DNA from: CAWJKP01 sp963843465
Lineage (GTDB): Bacteria > Planctomycetota > Planctomycetia > Pirellulales > Thermoguttaceae
DNA: 64,000 bases
Assembly (NCBI GenBank): GCA_963843465.1
Contig: CAWJKP010000001.1
Coordinates: 558,001 to 622,000 of the forward strand
Direction of reading: 5' to 3'
Shown: positions 4,503 to 14,393 of the stretch, in pieces
Layout: each line of letters starts with the position of its first letter
How positions within the stretch are numbered: position 1 is the first letter of the stretch
Notes under the pieces: model-generated
The model's input: only the letters and a program-made list of their open reading frames with translations
Database searches by the model: none
What the model was told of the DNA's origin: nothing
Position numbers and translations under genes: made by a program

Positions 4503-6349
4503 TCAAGGGACACGTTCCGCCAATTCGTCGTCCACGAACTCTCGGGCATTCGGGTCGGGAACATGGAAGTAAGCGAACTCACCCGAAGGATCGGCAAACT
4601 CCGTCAGCACCAATCGCAGCTCCGGCTTGGCAGATGGATACCAAGTACCCGGCTTCCACGCCTGAACGGCGCAGGCCATCCCGCCCGGCCGGACCGAATC
4701 ATCGCGGATCGGACCCTTCAGCGACGAGGGCACGACCGTAATGAGCCGCAGGTCGGTCGTACCCAGTTCCTTGTTCCGCTCGCGGTTGAGGCAGAACACC
4801 ACCGGCCCCCGCATCACGGCCACGCGGCCCGCTTGGCTCCGGCGGCCTCGGACAAAGCGAAGCGGCATGGGCATATTCAACTCCACCCGGTCGCCTGCTT
4901 GCCATTTCCGCGAGATCGCGCAATACGTGCCGGTGCGAACCGGCTCCTGAACCGGCTGGCCGTTGACCCTGATCTTGGCTCCCTGACACCAGCGGGGAAT
5001 GCGCAGGCGCAGCGACAACTCGGCCGGTTGCGAAGGATCGACCTTCAGCAGCACCCGGCCTGAACTGGGGTAGTCGGTCTCTTGTTGGACCGTCACGGAA
5101 AGCCCGCCGCCGAAGTCCATCTTGGCCGTTGATGGGGTGTACAGGTTCACGGTCAGGTCGTGCGGTGCGCGGTAGTAGATCATCGTGGGCAACTCGGAGA
5201 CGATCCGGCGGTAGTTGTTCGGGCAACAGTAGGTGTCACCGGGGAAGTAGGTCCGCGGACACTCGAAGGGAGTGTAGTAACGGATGCGGCGTCCATCCGG
5301 CGCTTGGGCAGCGAACAGTGCGTTGAAGATGGTCCGTTCCATCAGGTCGCCCCAGCGGGAATCACCATCCAGACGCAGCAAGTCGTCCAGCGTGCGGATC
5401 AGGTAGGCGGTGGCACACGTCTCGCCGAGGTTGGTCGTGCCACTTTGCGTATCGTGCCAGCACTCGTGGTCGCCGCAGGCGCCGCTGATGACCAGGCCGT
5501 CGCGGTGCGTGAGGAAATCCATCGCCCGCGAGGTCGTACCCAGCAGCCGCTCGTCGGGCTCCGCGCGGTACAACTGGCGCTGGGCCAGAGCGTGGGCCAG
5601 GTAGGCGTAGGCATGCCCCTCGATCCGTCCCCAGCGGCCGCGCACGATGTCGAGGTCCCACTCGCGCAGACTTCGTTGGCCGGTGCAGAAATCCCCATAG
5701 CGGCGGTCGCCGCTTGCCGCAGCGAGGGTCAAGAGCGCCCGCTCCAGGCCGGTCACCGACATGTGCGTCGTGATCTGCCCGCCGACCTCGCGCTGCGGCT
5801 CGGCCGACCAGCGGGCGATGATGTAGTCGGCCAGCTTTCGGGCGGCATCCAACGATGGGCGCTCGTGGAAGAACTCGTAGTCCGACGTCAACCCGTAGAT
5901 AAGGTAGCCCATCTCGCAAATGTCCCAGACGCCCACATGCGGCTGCCCGGGGCCATCATGCCGATATACCCATCCGCCTCCTGGGTCTTGATGGTCTCCC
6001 GCACCAGTCGCCGCTTGAGTTCTAGGACTTGCGGATCGCCGGTGTACGCCGCCAGCCGTACGGTGGCGTCCAAGAGCATCCCCAGGCCGATGAACCCATC
6101 GTTTTTCCCCTTCCGCTCGCGGAAAGGCTCCAGGAAGTCCTCATCGAGCTTGAGCTTCAGCAGGTTGTTCTGCACGGTCACGTCGATCCGCCGGCCGATC
6201 TCGCCGCCGACCTTCACCTCCCGAGGATCGACCCGCATTAGCCGATCCGCCGCAGAGGCCGCAGAACCGGAGTAATAGACGGCAAACCCCATCAGCACGA
6301 CCGCCCAGGATACAGCCTTGGGCACATCAGCACAGGCAACTCGATTCAT
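4503..6349 (-). CDS. Secreted GH127-like (DUF1680) glycoside hydrolase, frameshifted
   Basis: The joined product is about 615 residues. It has an N-terminal signal peptide (MNRVACADVP..., hydrophobic stretch ending near AASA) and an alpha/alpha-barrel like that of GH127 beta-L-arabinofuranosidases. Supporting segments are EADGYIGMMAPGS near residue 130, WDICEMGYLIYGL just after, and the Cys-rich ECPRTYFPGDTYCCPNN about two thirds along, which matches the family's zinc/cysteine site. A C-terminal beta-sandwich follows. A one-base shift near 5937 splits the frame between SRMW and GVWDI. Start ATG 6349 gives the signal peptide. It is divergent from the esterase gene and probably acts on plant or algal arabinosides in the periplasm. 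Confidence 0.8.
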
Positions 6350-6626
6350 GGTCTTGGCTCTCGGAGATTCTTGCTTGTCTGACAGTGGCCATCTTTGTTG
6401 CCAGACGGCCGATAGTATTATTGTCGATTGCTGGCAAGGTGGGCCAGACCTATGCCGGCACGATTGGACAGGCGTGACCAAAAAAGAGGTTTTGGGGTCC
6501 AACAAGGCCGGTCACGATGTCCGAGGGCTTTACCCTGCAAGCCGGCCGCGACAATCGACGTTGGCTCGCTCATGGGGTAAGATAGGGCCGTACCGCGAAC
6601 GCGATTTTGACGAGGACAACGCAACT

Positions 6627-8756
6627 ATGAGAGTTCCATCGGCAAGTCTCGGTCTGGCCCTGATTCTCGGCCACGCGACCCTGTGCATGGCCGATTCGAC
6701 AAGGACAACCCTCGATGTCTGGCCCGGTAAACCGCCCAGCGAGGTCGGCTCCATGGGCGATGAGAAGGCCAAGACGGCAACCCTGCCGGACGGTACGACC
6801 GTAATCACCAGCCTGACGAACGTATCGAAGCCGACCCTCACGGTCTGCCGTCCGGAGGCCACGAAGAACACGGGCGTGGCGGTGCTCGTCTTCCCTGGCG
6901 GCGGCTACAACGCCTTGGCATGGGACCACGAGGGGGAGCAGGTGGCCTGCTGGCTCAACTCGGTGGGGATCACGGCGGCCGTGCTGAAGTACCGCGTCCC
7001 GCGCCGGGAAGGGACGCCGAAGGACACGCCGCCAGTGCAGGCTCTCATGGACGCCCAGCGGGCGATCAGCCTGGTGCGGAGCAAGGCGACCGATTGGGGC
7101 GTCGATTCCAAACGGATTGGCGTGTTGGGGTTCTCGGCGGGCGGGCACCTGGCGGCCTGGTCAGCCACGAACTTCGACAAGCGGACCTACGAGAAGGCCG
7201 ACCAGTCCGACGAAGCCAGTTGCCGCCCGGATTTCGCCGTGATGATCTATCCGGGTGGCGTGGTCAAACGGGAGACGACCGAGCTATCGCCGGAGATCCG
7301 CGTGACGCCGCAGACCCCACCCTGCTTCTTCGCCCACGCTGGGGACGACCGCGTCAGCCCCGAGAATAGCGTGGCGATGTTCCTGGCCCTGAAGCGTGCG
7401 GGCGTCCCGGCCGAGCTTCACATCTACGCCTCGGGCGGGCACGGCTTCGGCCTGCGTCCGACGGGCAAGCCCACCGCGACGTGGCCCAAGCGGTGCGAGG
7501 AGTGGTTGCGCGACACGGGGGTTCTCAAGGTTGGCATCGCCCCCGCGCCATCGACTGCCCCGGCCTCGCCCGCCACCAGCGAGAACGTGGCCGCGGCAGT
7601 TTCAGCCACGACTTCCAGGTCGGCCACACCGCCTCCCGTCCGCAACGCGGATCGAGTGCTCGTTGTTCGCAACGAGAACAGCCCCGTTTCCCAGGCGGTG
7701 GCTGCTGATTACGCGAAACGGCGGGCAGTCCAGAACGTCCTTTCCGTGCGATGTCAGGACAGTGCGGCAAACCCGGGGAATGAGACCATCTCCTCTGCGG
7801 CCTACGAGCAAGCCATCGAGAAGCCCCTTCGCACCTTCCTGTCCGCTCATGCAAACATCGACTTCATCGTTCTGACGAAAGGGATACCGCTGCGCATTGC
7901 GGACGCGCCAGGGCGAGGCCTGGGCAACCATCGCCCTTCGCTGGACAGCTACCTGGCCGCGTTGGACTACGAGAAGACGCCCGGCGCCGCCAGCGTCCGT
8001 CTCAATGACAGCGGCTTCACCGGCACCGCCTGGGCCAACCGCTTTTGGAACAGCTCCACTCCGTTTGCACACGCGAAGTTCGGCGGTTACCTCGTTACGC
8101 GGTTGGACGGGTATACGGAAGCCGACGCGAAGGCGCTCACCACGCGAGCTTTGGCTGCCGAACGACAAGCAGGGAAATCGGCGGCGGGCGGCAAGGTGCT
8201 GCTGGACACCTGCCCAGCCTTCGGTTACGCCGACCGCAAGAACCAACCGCGTCCCGTAACGGGCGACTCGGGGGAACTCAACTTCAACGAGTATAACGCC
8301 GACATGCAGCGCGCTGCGGACGTCCTCCGGTTGCGGGGCTTGCCGGTCGAGTTGACGCAAACGGACGCTTTCGCCGGGAAGCGCAGCGGGCTATTGGGAT
8401 ATGTCTCGTGGGGAAGCAACGACCGGCATTACGACGCCGATGCCTATCACTCCCTGCGTTTCGCGGCCGGGGCTGTCTGCGAGACGGCCGTTTCCACCAG
8501 CGCCCGGACGTTCTTGCCGACCAAGGGCGGCCAGTCGCTCATCGCCGATCTGATTGGGCAAGGAGTTACCGGAGCGAAGGGGTACACGGATGAGCCGCTC
8601 CTGCAAGCGGTGGCCTCGCCCAGTATCCTCATCGAGCGCTACACCAGGGGCTGGACGCTGGCGGAGAGTTTCTACGCGGCCTCGCGCTTCGTGGGCTGGG
8701 AGGACATTGTGATCGGCGACCCGCTTTGTCGTCCTTACCCGGCTCAGCGGGAATAG
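6627..8756 (+). CDS. Secreted esterase fused to a TIGR03790 domain
   Basis: This 709-residue protein has a signal peptide (MRVPSASLGLALILGHATLCMA). Residues about 35-310 form an alpha/beta-hydrolase of the acetyl-xylan-esterase/BD-FAE type: oxyanion motif FPGGGYN, nucleophile elbow GFSAGG (Ser near 169), Asp in AGDDR (near 241) and His in GGHGFG (near 272). An Ala/Pro/Thr-rich linker (about 300-345) leads to a second domain (about 345-705) matching TIGR03790, a family found in exosortase-bearing bacteria including planctomycetes. ATG 6627 is chosen over upstream in-frame starts because it begins the signal peptide. It likely deacetylates polysaccharide outside the cytoplasm; the TIGR03790 role is unknown. 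Confidence 0.8.
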   Translation: MRVPSASLGLALILGHATLCMADSTRTTLDVWPGKPPSEVGSMGDEKAKTATLPDGTTVITSLTNVSKPTLTVCRPEATKNTGVAVLVFPGGGYNALAWDHEGEQVACWLNSVGITAAVLKYRVPRREGTPKDTPPVQALMDAQRAISLVRSKATDWGVDSKRIGVLGFSAGGHLAAWSATNFDKRTYEKADQSDEASCRPDFAVMIYPGGVVKRETTELSPEIRVTPQTPPCFFAHAGDDRVSPENSVAMFLALKRAGVPAELHIYASGGHGFGLRPTGKPTATWPKRCEEWLRDTGVLKVGIAPAPSTAPASPATSENVAAAVSATTSRSATPPPVRNADRVLVVRNENSPVSQAVAADYAKRRAVQNVLSVRCQDSAANPGNETISSAAYEQAIEKPLRTFLSAHANIDFIVLTKGIPLRIADAPGRGLGNHRPSLDSYLAALDYEKTPGAASVRLNDSGFTGTAWANRFWNSSTPFAHAKFGGYLVTRLDGYTEADAKALTTRALAAERQAGKSAAGGKVLLDTCPAFGYADRKNQPRPVTGDSGELNFNEYNADMQRAADVLRLRGLPVELTQTDAFAGKRSGLLGYVSWGSNDRHYDADAYHSLRFAAGAVCETAVSTSARTFLPTKGGQSLIADLIGQGVTGAKGYTDEPLLQAVASPSILIERYTRGWTLAESFYAASRFVGWEDIVIGDPLCRPYPAQRE

Positions 8757-8762
8757 CAGTTC

Positions 8763-9968
8763 CTAGGTCTGACCCAGCCTGGCGAGCCGCCGTAGCGCGT
8801 CGAACTTTTCGTTCTCTCCCAGTCGGGCTTTTCGCACAGCGTCGGTCAAAACCACGATGTTGCGGTCGTAGGTGCCCCGGTCCACGGGGAAGGGTGTCCC
8901 GTCCTTGCCGCCGTGGGCGTAGGAGTAGTCGGCCCAGCGGCGAGTACCGCCGGCATTCTCACCAGGGTCGTTGCTGGAGCCGTTGACGGTGTTCTTGGCC
9001 GCCGTCGGGTCGCGGTGCGAGGGTGGTGTCTGAAAGATAATCTCGGCCAGCAGGGCCAGGCTGCGGACAGTCGCCGGCCCGACGCCCTGGAGTCCAAGCA
9101 GGGTCTCGAAGTTCTGCGGGTTCTGGTCGTGGACGCTGGTGAGGATACGTTTGAGCCTGTTGCGATCCACGTCCAGATCGAGCACCGGGTGGCGGGCCGG
9201 GGCGAACAGCGTCGGCCCCTCGGTGAGTCGCTCGATCTCTTCCATCAGCCAGCCGGGCGGTTCCCGCACCAGCGCTGCGCTGGCCTGGCGGTTCCCGTCG
9301 GCCTCCTCGGCAACCATATTCAAGAGCGTCAGTTGCCGTTGGCCACCTCCGACCCTCTCAGGAGCCGTACCCGCAGGCTGCTCGGCAAGGTCCTGGACGG
9401 CCGCGTGGGGCTCGCAGACGAAGTCTTCGACGCTCTCGCCCAACCAGTGGTAACGGCGAGCCCAGCCGCGCTGGGTATCCATGCCCTGCTGGACCACGCA
9501 CCACTGGCCGGCCGGCGTGAAGAAGAACGAGTGATGGTAGATGGCAAAGCCGTCCTGCACCGCCGCCGAATCGACCTTGGCGCTGGTGCGTGAGGCGTAG
9601 ATGAGCCGGTCGCCGGCGGTGATCGCGTGGTGCTGGGCGGCATCGGCAATCTCCTGAGGAGTCTTGCGGCTGGCTGCGCCCTTACCGCCCGCCACCAGGA
9701 TGCCCAGGTCAGGGCCGCAGACTTTGGCCGCCTCTTTCAGCGCCCCGCAGGTGACCGTCGTTACGCCGCTGCTATGCCAGTCGAAGCCCAGCACGCAGCC
9801 GAACGCCTGGAACCACCAGGGGTCGGACAGTCGGCGGAGCATCTCGGCGGGGCCAAACTCCTCGACGACGGCCATCGTCACCGCGCCGGCGAGCTTGGTC
9901 ATTCGCTTGAAGAGCCAGGGCGGGGCCTTTCCCGAGTGCAGTGGTAGATGAGCAACGCGGCGTCTCAT
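8763..9968 (-). CDS. DUF763 family protein
   Basis: This 401-residue protein matches the DUF763 family from the first residues (RRVAHLPLHSGKAPPWLFKRM) through the strongly conserved block around CVLGFDWHSSGVTT. The C-terminal half contains a helix-hairpin-helix-like segment (LLGLQGVGPATVRSLALLA), suggesting nucleic-acid contact. No biochemical function is established for the family. The gene is intact and convergent with the esterase gene, ending 6 bp beyond it. Next upstream on its strand is a truncated flavin-reductase remnant. Confidence 0.85.
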   Translation of the reverse strand: MRRRVAHLPLHSGKAPPWLFKRMTKLAGAVTMAVVEEFGPAEMLRRLSDPWWFQAFGCVLGFDWHSSGVTTVTCGALKEAAKVCGPDLGILVAGGKGAASRKTPQEIADAAQHHAITAGDRLIYASRTSAKVDSAAVQDGFAIYHHSFFFTPAGQWCVVQQGMDTQRGWARRYHWLGESVEDFVCEPHAAVQDLAEQPAGTAPERVGGGQRQLTLLNMVAEEADGNRQASAALVREPPGWLMEEIERLTEGPTLFAPARHPVLDLDVDRNRLKRILTSVHDQNPQNFETLLGLQGVGPATVRSLALLAEIIFQTPPSHRDPTAAKNTVNGSSNDPGENAGGTRRWADYSYAHGGKDGTPFPVDRGTYDRNIVVLTDAVRKARLGENEKFDALRRLARLGQT

Positions 9969-9969
9969 A

Positions 9970-10134
9970 CTACCAGCCTAGCACCGCTGGCTTTTGGGGG
10001 ACATGGGGGTCGGAGCAGCAGATGCCGCCCCAGGCCGCCGTCGTCCCGTTGGGCCTGCCCTGGTTGTCGTAGGACCCAACGATCCAGGTCGGGGTGGGGA
10101 CGATCAGCGTCTTGACGCCGAGCGAGCGTTTCAT
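9970..10134 (-). pseudogene. Flavin reductase family remnant (5' end only)
   Basis: The 54-codon frame begins MKRSLGVKTLIVPTP and contains AAWGGICCSDPH, the start of flavoredoxin-type flavin reductases (normally about 180-200 residues). It then diverges and stops. An AGGAG site precedes the ATG at 10134. Only the N-terminal quarter remains, so it is a decayed gene lying just upstream of DUF763. Confidence 0.65.
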
Positions 10135-10214
10135 GGGGGGCTCCTGCTTTGGAGGCGTTTGGAAATCTTCTCCATTGTGACGCTGGAGCAGTTGACAATT
10201 GTGATTTGCAGCAC

Positions 10215-11177
10215 TTAGGCCCGGGCGTTGAGCTTCGCCTGGGCCTTTGCGCGCAGGTTCTTCATGTACTCAAGTGCGAGCCGGGTTTGACGATGCACGT
10301 AGTCGATGCCTGTCGGCTTTCCGTTTTCGGTGGCCGGATGGCAGAATTCCCAGTCGATGTAGCCGTCGTAGCCCGACGCCACAAGCGCCTCGACATAGGC
10401 CGGATACGCCACCCGTCGAGACCAGAAGCGATCATCAAAGTAGCCACCGGCCACCAGATCCACGCCGCCCTCCGCTGCTCGGCGAAACTCTGCGTTGAAA
10501 TGGGAATGAACTTGGAGCTTTCCTGTGGCCTTCACCAACTCCCGGGCATGTTCGGCCGACTCGGCGTCCGGCTCGATGTTGATGTCCATGCACGCCTTTA
10601 AGGCCGGCGAGCCGACGTCCCGAATCAGCGACAGTACGTCCTGGTAGTTGTTCACGACATCGGGACCGTGGTTTTGCATCGCCAAGACAACCCCCTGGTC
10701 CGCGGCAACTTTGCTCAACTCGCGGAGGCAATCGACCACGAACCCCCGGCGGTCACCTTTCCAATAGCCGTACTGATTATATCCGTAGGTGTCATCGTAG
10801 GTCGCTAACCCGTCGTAGATCGTAATCCCTCGCCAGGCGGCAAAGATCTTGCAAAGCGGCACCCCGAGATCATGCGCCAACTTGATGCACTCCCGCACGT
10901 AGCAGATCATCGCCTCCCGGTGAACGGGCACCGGGCTGGAGAGATCGCAGTTCGGCGAGATCGCAGAAATGGGAAGATCGAGTTCCTCGGCCAGGCCGCG
11001 GAGCCTCTTGCGATCGTCCGTGGACAGGTCCATGGGCGCCGCGTGGGGACGCTCCGCGTCCAGTTCCACGCCCTCCCATCCTTGTTGCTTGGCAAGGCGC
11101 ATCAGGCTGAAAACATCCACGGCCTCCCCGCGGTACCAGACGCCGCGATAGGTTATGCTGTAAATGCCGATCTTCAT
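10215..11177 (-). CDS. Sugar phosphate isomerase/epimerase (xylose isomerase-like TIM barrel)
   Basis: This 320-residue cytoplasmic protein has the AP-endonuclease-2/xylose-isomerase-like fold. Likely metal ligands lie in GWEGVELDAE (near 37), VLAMQNHGPD (near 168), KACMDINIEP (near 197), QVHSHFNAE and YIDWEFCHP (near 283). These are the usual Glu/Asp/His positions at the barrel mouth. No signal peptide is evident. It is co-directional with the oxidoreductase gene upstream, a pairing common in planctomycete sugar catabolism. The substrate is not predictable. Confidence 0.8.
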   Translation of the reverse strand: MKIGIYSITYRGVWYRGEAVDVFSLMRLAKQQGWEGVELDAERPHAAPMDLSTDDRKRLRGLAEELDLPISAISPNCDLSSPVPVHREAMICYVRECIKLAHDLGVPLCKIFAAWRGITIYDGLATYDDTYGYNQYGYWKGDRRGFVVDCLRELSKVAADQGVVLAMQNHGPDVVNNYQDVLSLIRDVGSPALKACMDINIEPDAESAEHARELVKATGKLQVHSHFNAEFRRAAEGGVDLVAGGYFDDRFWSRRVAYPAYVEALVASGYDGYIDWEFCHPATENGKPTGIDYVHRQTRLALEYMKNLRAKAQAKLNARA

Positions 11178-11198
11178 GGTTTTCCGCCTTGTTGGCAG

Positions 11199-11273
11199 GT
11201 CCCTTCTGCCGGAAGGGACTTGAACGAGGAACAGACGTTGTCGGTGCGCAAAGTCCCGCTCGGCAAGCGGGAC
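11199..11273. repeat. Pair of GTCCC-type hairpins between two genes
   Basis: Two perfect 8-bp hairpins occur: GTCCCTTC/GAAGGGAC (11199-11219) and GTCCCGCT/AGCGGGAC (11253-11273). They share the GTCCC/GGGAC base but differ in the loop-proximal pairs. They may act as transcript-end structures between the oxidoreductase and isomerase genes. Confidence 0.5.
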
Positions 11274-11314
11274 CTACCAGGGAAACCTCCTCGAATCGCG
11301 AAAAGCCGCCGGCG

Positions 11315-12667
11315 TCACAGGCTCCACCCTTTCCGGTACGGCGGGTTGATTAGCGCGTTGGCAGCGTCCGAGTTGCTGAACTTCAGGTTCACCGGGTCCC
11401 ATTTGAGTTTCTGCCCTCCCACGCGAACGCAGATGGTGCCCAGCAGAACAGCTTCGGTCAGCGGGCCGGCAAAGTCGAAGCTCGACCGCGTTGCCCCATT
11501 TCCTTTGCAGGCCGCGATCCATTCGTTGTGGTGGCCAATGGACCGCGGCAACGACTTGGGCGGCCGCCGATACTCTTGCATGCGCCTCTCGGGGATCAAG
11601 CGGGGACTGTTGCCGCCCCAGCCCTCGACCAGCATCTTGCCCTTGTCGCCCACCAAGAGGATTCCATCCTCGCGGTTCAACTCCCGGCCGCCTTCCAGTT
11701 CATCGGGGCGCGGCGGCAACAGCCCACCGTCGTACCAGTGCAGCTTGACGGGGGGCATGCCGGCGCGGGCGGGGAACTCGTAATGCACGCAGCAGGCCAA
11801 GGGCAGCGTCTCCGGGAACACCGCTGTCGAGCTGGCGTACACGCACTCGGGCGCCCCGAGCTTCAGCGCGGAGAAGACTGGGGCAAGGTTGTGAATCCCC
11901 ATGTCGCCCAGGCCGCCGGAACCGAAATCCCACCAGCCCCGCCACCGGAAAGGGGCGTAGGCCGGATGGTAGGGCCGCCAAGGCGCCGGGCCGAGCCACA
12001 GGTCCCAGTCGAGCAAGGCGGGAACGGGCGGTTGTTCCTTGGGCCGCTCGATTCCTTGCGCCCAGTACAGCGGCAGCTTGCCGCTGTGCGTCGGCCGATC
12101 GGACCAGACGTGCGCCTCCCTCACTGAGCCAATCGCGCCGTCTTCGAGCCACTCGGTCATCAGCCGGTTGCCCTCGAAGGCCATACCCTGGTTTCCCATC
12201 TGGGTGGCGACCTTGTGTTCCCGGGCGGCCGTGGCCAAGGCGCGGGCCTCGTAGACCGTGCGGGTGAGCGGCTTCTCGCAGTAGACGTGCTTTCCCCGCT
12301 TGATGGCCGCCATCGAGACGATCGCGTGCGCATGGTCCGGCGTGCCCACGACGACCGCGTCGATTCCCTTTTCCTTGTCGAGCATCTCGCGGAAGTCTTT
12401 GTATTTGGTGGCCCGTGGATACTTGTCCAGCGTGTGCGCTGCGTAGCCCCAATCGACATCGGCCAGCGCCACGATGTTCTGGTCTTTGACCTGTTCGAGG
12501 TCCCAGCCGCCCTGGCCGCCGATGCCCACACCTGCGATCTTCAGTCTTTCGCTGGGGGGAGTCTGGCCAGGGCCGCCCAGTACGGGGCGGGGCACGATGC
12601 TGATTGCGGCCGCGGTGGCGCCCGCGGCAAGGGCCTGGCGGCGATTGATCCGGCCGGCGGGGTTCAT
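11315..12667 (-). CDS. Gfo/Idh/MocA family oxidoreductase with TAT signal
   Basis: This 450-residue protein begins with a twin-arginine signal (INRRQALAAGATAAAISI). A Rossmann NAD(P)-binding domain follows (KIAGVGIGGQGG, residues about 42-53; ALADVDWG; GTPDHAH). The catalytic EKPLTR motif (near 130) is the family hallmark. The C-terminal alpha/beta domain includes the WWDFGSGGLGDMGIH region (near 240). Secreted members of this family are abundant in planctomycetes and are often annotated as dehydrogenases of sugars or inositols. It precedes the isomerase/epimerase gene on the same strand. Confidence 0.88.
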   Translation of the reverse strand: MNPAGRINRRQALAAGATAAAISIVPRPVLGGPGQTPPSERLKIAGVGIGGQGGWDLEQVKDQNIVALADVDWGYAAHTLDKYPRATKYKDFREMLDKEKGIDAVVVGTPDHAHAIVSMAAIKRGKHVYCEKPLTRTVYEARALATAAREHKVATQMGNQGMAFEGNRLMTEWLEDGAIGSVREAHVWSDRPTHSGKLPLYWAQGIERPKEQPPVPALLDWDLWLGPAPWRPYHPAYAPFRWRGWWDFGSGGLGDMGIHNLAPVFSALKLGAPECVYASSTAVFPETLPLACCVHYEFPARAGMPPVKLHWYDGGLLPPRPDELEGGRELNREDGILLVGDKGKMLVEGWGGNSPRLIPERRMQEYRRPPKSLPRSIGHHNEWIAACKGNGATRSSFDFAGPLTEAVLLGTICVRVGGQKLKWDPVNLKFSNSDAANALINPPYRKGWSL

Positions 12668-12895
12668 TGACGGATCTCCTGGAAGGGCACGTGAGGCTCA
12701 CGCAGTCCTGGAGTTTATGCCTTGCAGGGCGCAAGCGTCAAGCATTGGGGCTGAAGCATCCCAGCAAGATCGTTCCCATCGTCGGCTCGACGGCCCCGGA
12801 TCGCATCTGCGATGCGGTGAAGGGCAACTGTTCACACCCCGAGAAGGAGCAGACGCACGGAGTGTCCCTGCCACGTTGACGCAACCCGTTATCGG

Positions 12896-14323
12896 TTACT
12901 TCTGCACGCCCGCGGCCCGCAGAGGGTGCGGATAGGTGTACGGCGTATACTTTACCGCCCACGCCGAACCATTCCATGCGTACAGCCGCCCGCTGGCGCT
13001 GGGAGGCAGCTTCGCGTTCCAGCTTCCTTCGTCGGTGACCCAGAAACCCACGCCAACCTTCACGGGTTTGGCAGCGAGCATCTGCGACCTGGTTCCGCGT
13101 CCGATGCCCGTCGAGCCGTCGAACGTCGTGCTGGGCGAGTCCTTGAAATAGTCGCGGTCCGCTCTGCGTACATCCTCCCAGCCGAAAGTCGCCGTCGAAT
13201 TGCCGGTTTGCTTGCGATACAGGGCCACGGCCCCGCTCGGGGCACCGTAGTAAGTATTCAGAAGCCAATCACCGCCTGCGGCCCGGTTGTTCCACAGGTA
13301 CATCGGCTCCGACGCCGCCTGCTTCGGGTCCATGCCCACGCCGATCTGGTCCGCAATCGGGTAGTTGTGCGGCGTCTGGTAGGTATTGCCGAAGTTGGGC
13401 CAGGGGGCCTCGCAGCCGTACTCCTTCAACTTGAACCATGCCGTCCGGTGATTTTGCGCTTCCTGGACATTGTCGAACACGTAGCCGGTGCCGCCGCGAA
13501 TCTCGATGGCGGCATAGTAAGGGGTACGCGATGTCCAACGGTTGCCGTAGACTTCCATCTGGCGCACGCCGCGGGCGGGGGTGTTGCTGGCCAGGCCGTG
13601 CGCGTCCACCTTCATCTGGCCGTTGATGGTGCAGAAGCGCGCGACCCCGCGGGCATTGGAGTTGAAATCGCAGACATAGCCGTTGCCGTTGAACGTGCAG
13701 TCCTCGATATAGACGGCGTCGGCGCTGCCGCACGAGTTGGCCGTTTGCCATGAGTCGGACGGACCCCGCGCGAAGATCAACTCGTCGCTTCCGCTGCCGC
13801 CCAGGATGGTGCAATCATCGACAAGGCCGTACGACGCGGCGTAGACGAAGTAGCCGCAGTCGGCGGCGCTGGTGTGGTGGATGTCGGAGATACGCCAACC
13901 CCGGGTCGTGCCGGTGGAGAACAGGGTCGTGGGCCCGGCATCGGGTTGGATCGTGGAGAAGCCGCGTACCGTGGCGGCCGCACTGAGTTGGATCGTGCCC
14001 GAACACCAACAAGGAGCCGTCCGGGCGATGTGAATCGTGGTCGTCCCGCGGCCCGCGCCCTGGAGGATGACCGCTTTGTTAACATGGACGGCAGTGCCGC
14101 CGTCGCCCCAGGTGAACGAGCCCGCCGGGAGATGGATAGTGTTGCCGGGGTTAGCATCGGCTATCGCCGCATCGACATCGGCCTGGGAGCCGTCCGTCTG
14201 GTAGACCTTGCCGGTCTTGGTAAAGGCGAACAGGTCGCACGTCAAGCCAAGGGAGAACAACAGCACGGACAGGACACAAGTCGGCTTGTGGAGTGCAAAG
14301 GTGCGCAGAAGAATGGCTTGCAT
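12896..14323 (-). CDS. Secreted right-handed beta-helix protein
   Basis: This 475-residue protein has a long N-terminal hydrophobic segment (ALHKPTCVLSVLLFSLG...) acting as a signal. The segment DVDAAIADANPGNTIHLPAGSFTW then starts a pectate-lyase-like parallel beta-helix, with repeated short strands such as VILQGAG, WRISDIHH, GLVDDCTIL and VYIEDCTFNG. No lyase catalytic residues can be assigned by eye. It is probably a polysaccharide-binding or -cleaving surface protein, and it fits the neighbouring carbohydrate enzymes. The frame is intact. Confidence 0.72.
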   Translation of the reverse strand: MQAILLRTFALHKPTCVLSVLLFSLGLTCDLFAFTKTGKVYQTDGSQADVDAAIADANPGNTIHLPAGSFTWGDGGTAVHVNKAVILQGAGRGTTTIHIARTAPCWCSGTIQLSAAATVRGFSTIQPDAGPTTLFSTGTTRGWRISDIHHTSAADCGYFVYAASYGLVDDCTILGGSGSDELIFARGPSDSWQTANSCGSADAVYIEDCTFNGNGYVCDFNSNARGVARFCTINGQMKVDAHGLASNTPARGVRQMEVYGNRWTSRTPYYAAIEIRGGTGYVFDNVQEAQNHRTAWFKLKEYGCEAPWPNFGNTYQTPHNYPIADQIGVGMDPKQAASEPMYLWNNRAAGGDWLLNTYYGAPSGAVALYRKQTGNSTATFGWEDVRRADRDYFKDSPSTTFDGSTGIGRGTRSQMLAAKPVKVGVGFWVTDEGSWNAKLPPSASGRLYAWNGSAWAVKYTPYTYPHPLRAAGVQK

Positions 14324-14393
14324 GGCAGGTTGAAACGGGGAAGGAAATGGGGTGGAAGCCTGAGTATTACGGCCCAGGAAGGCAACAGCATGA

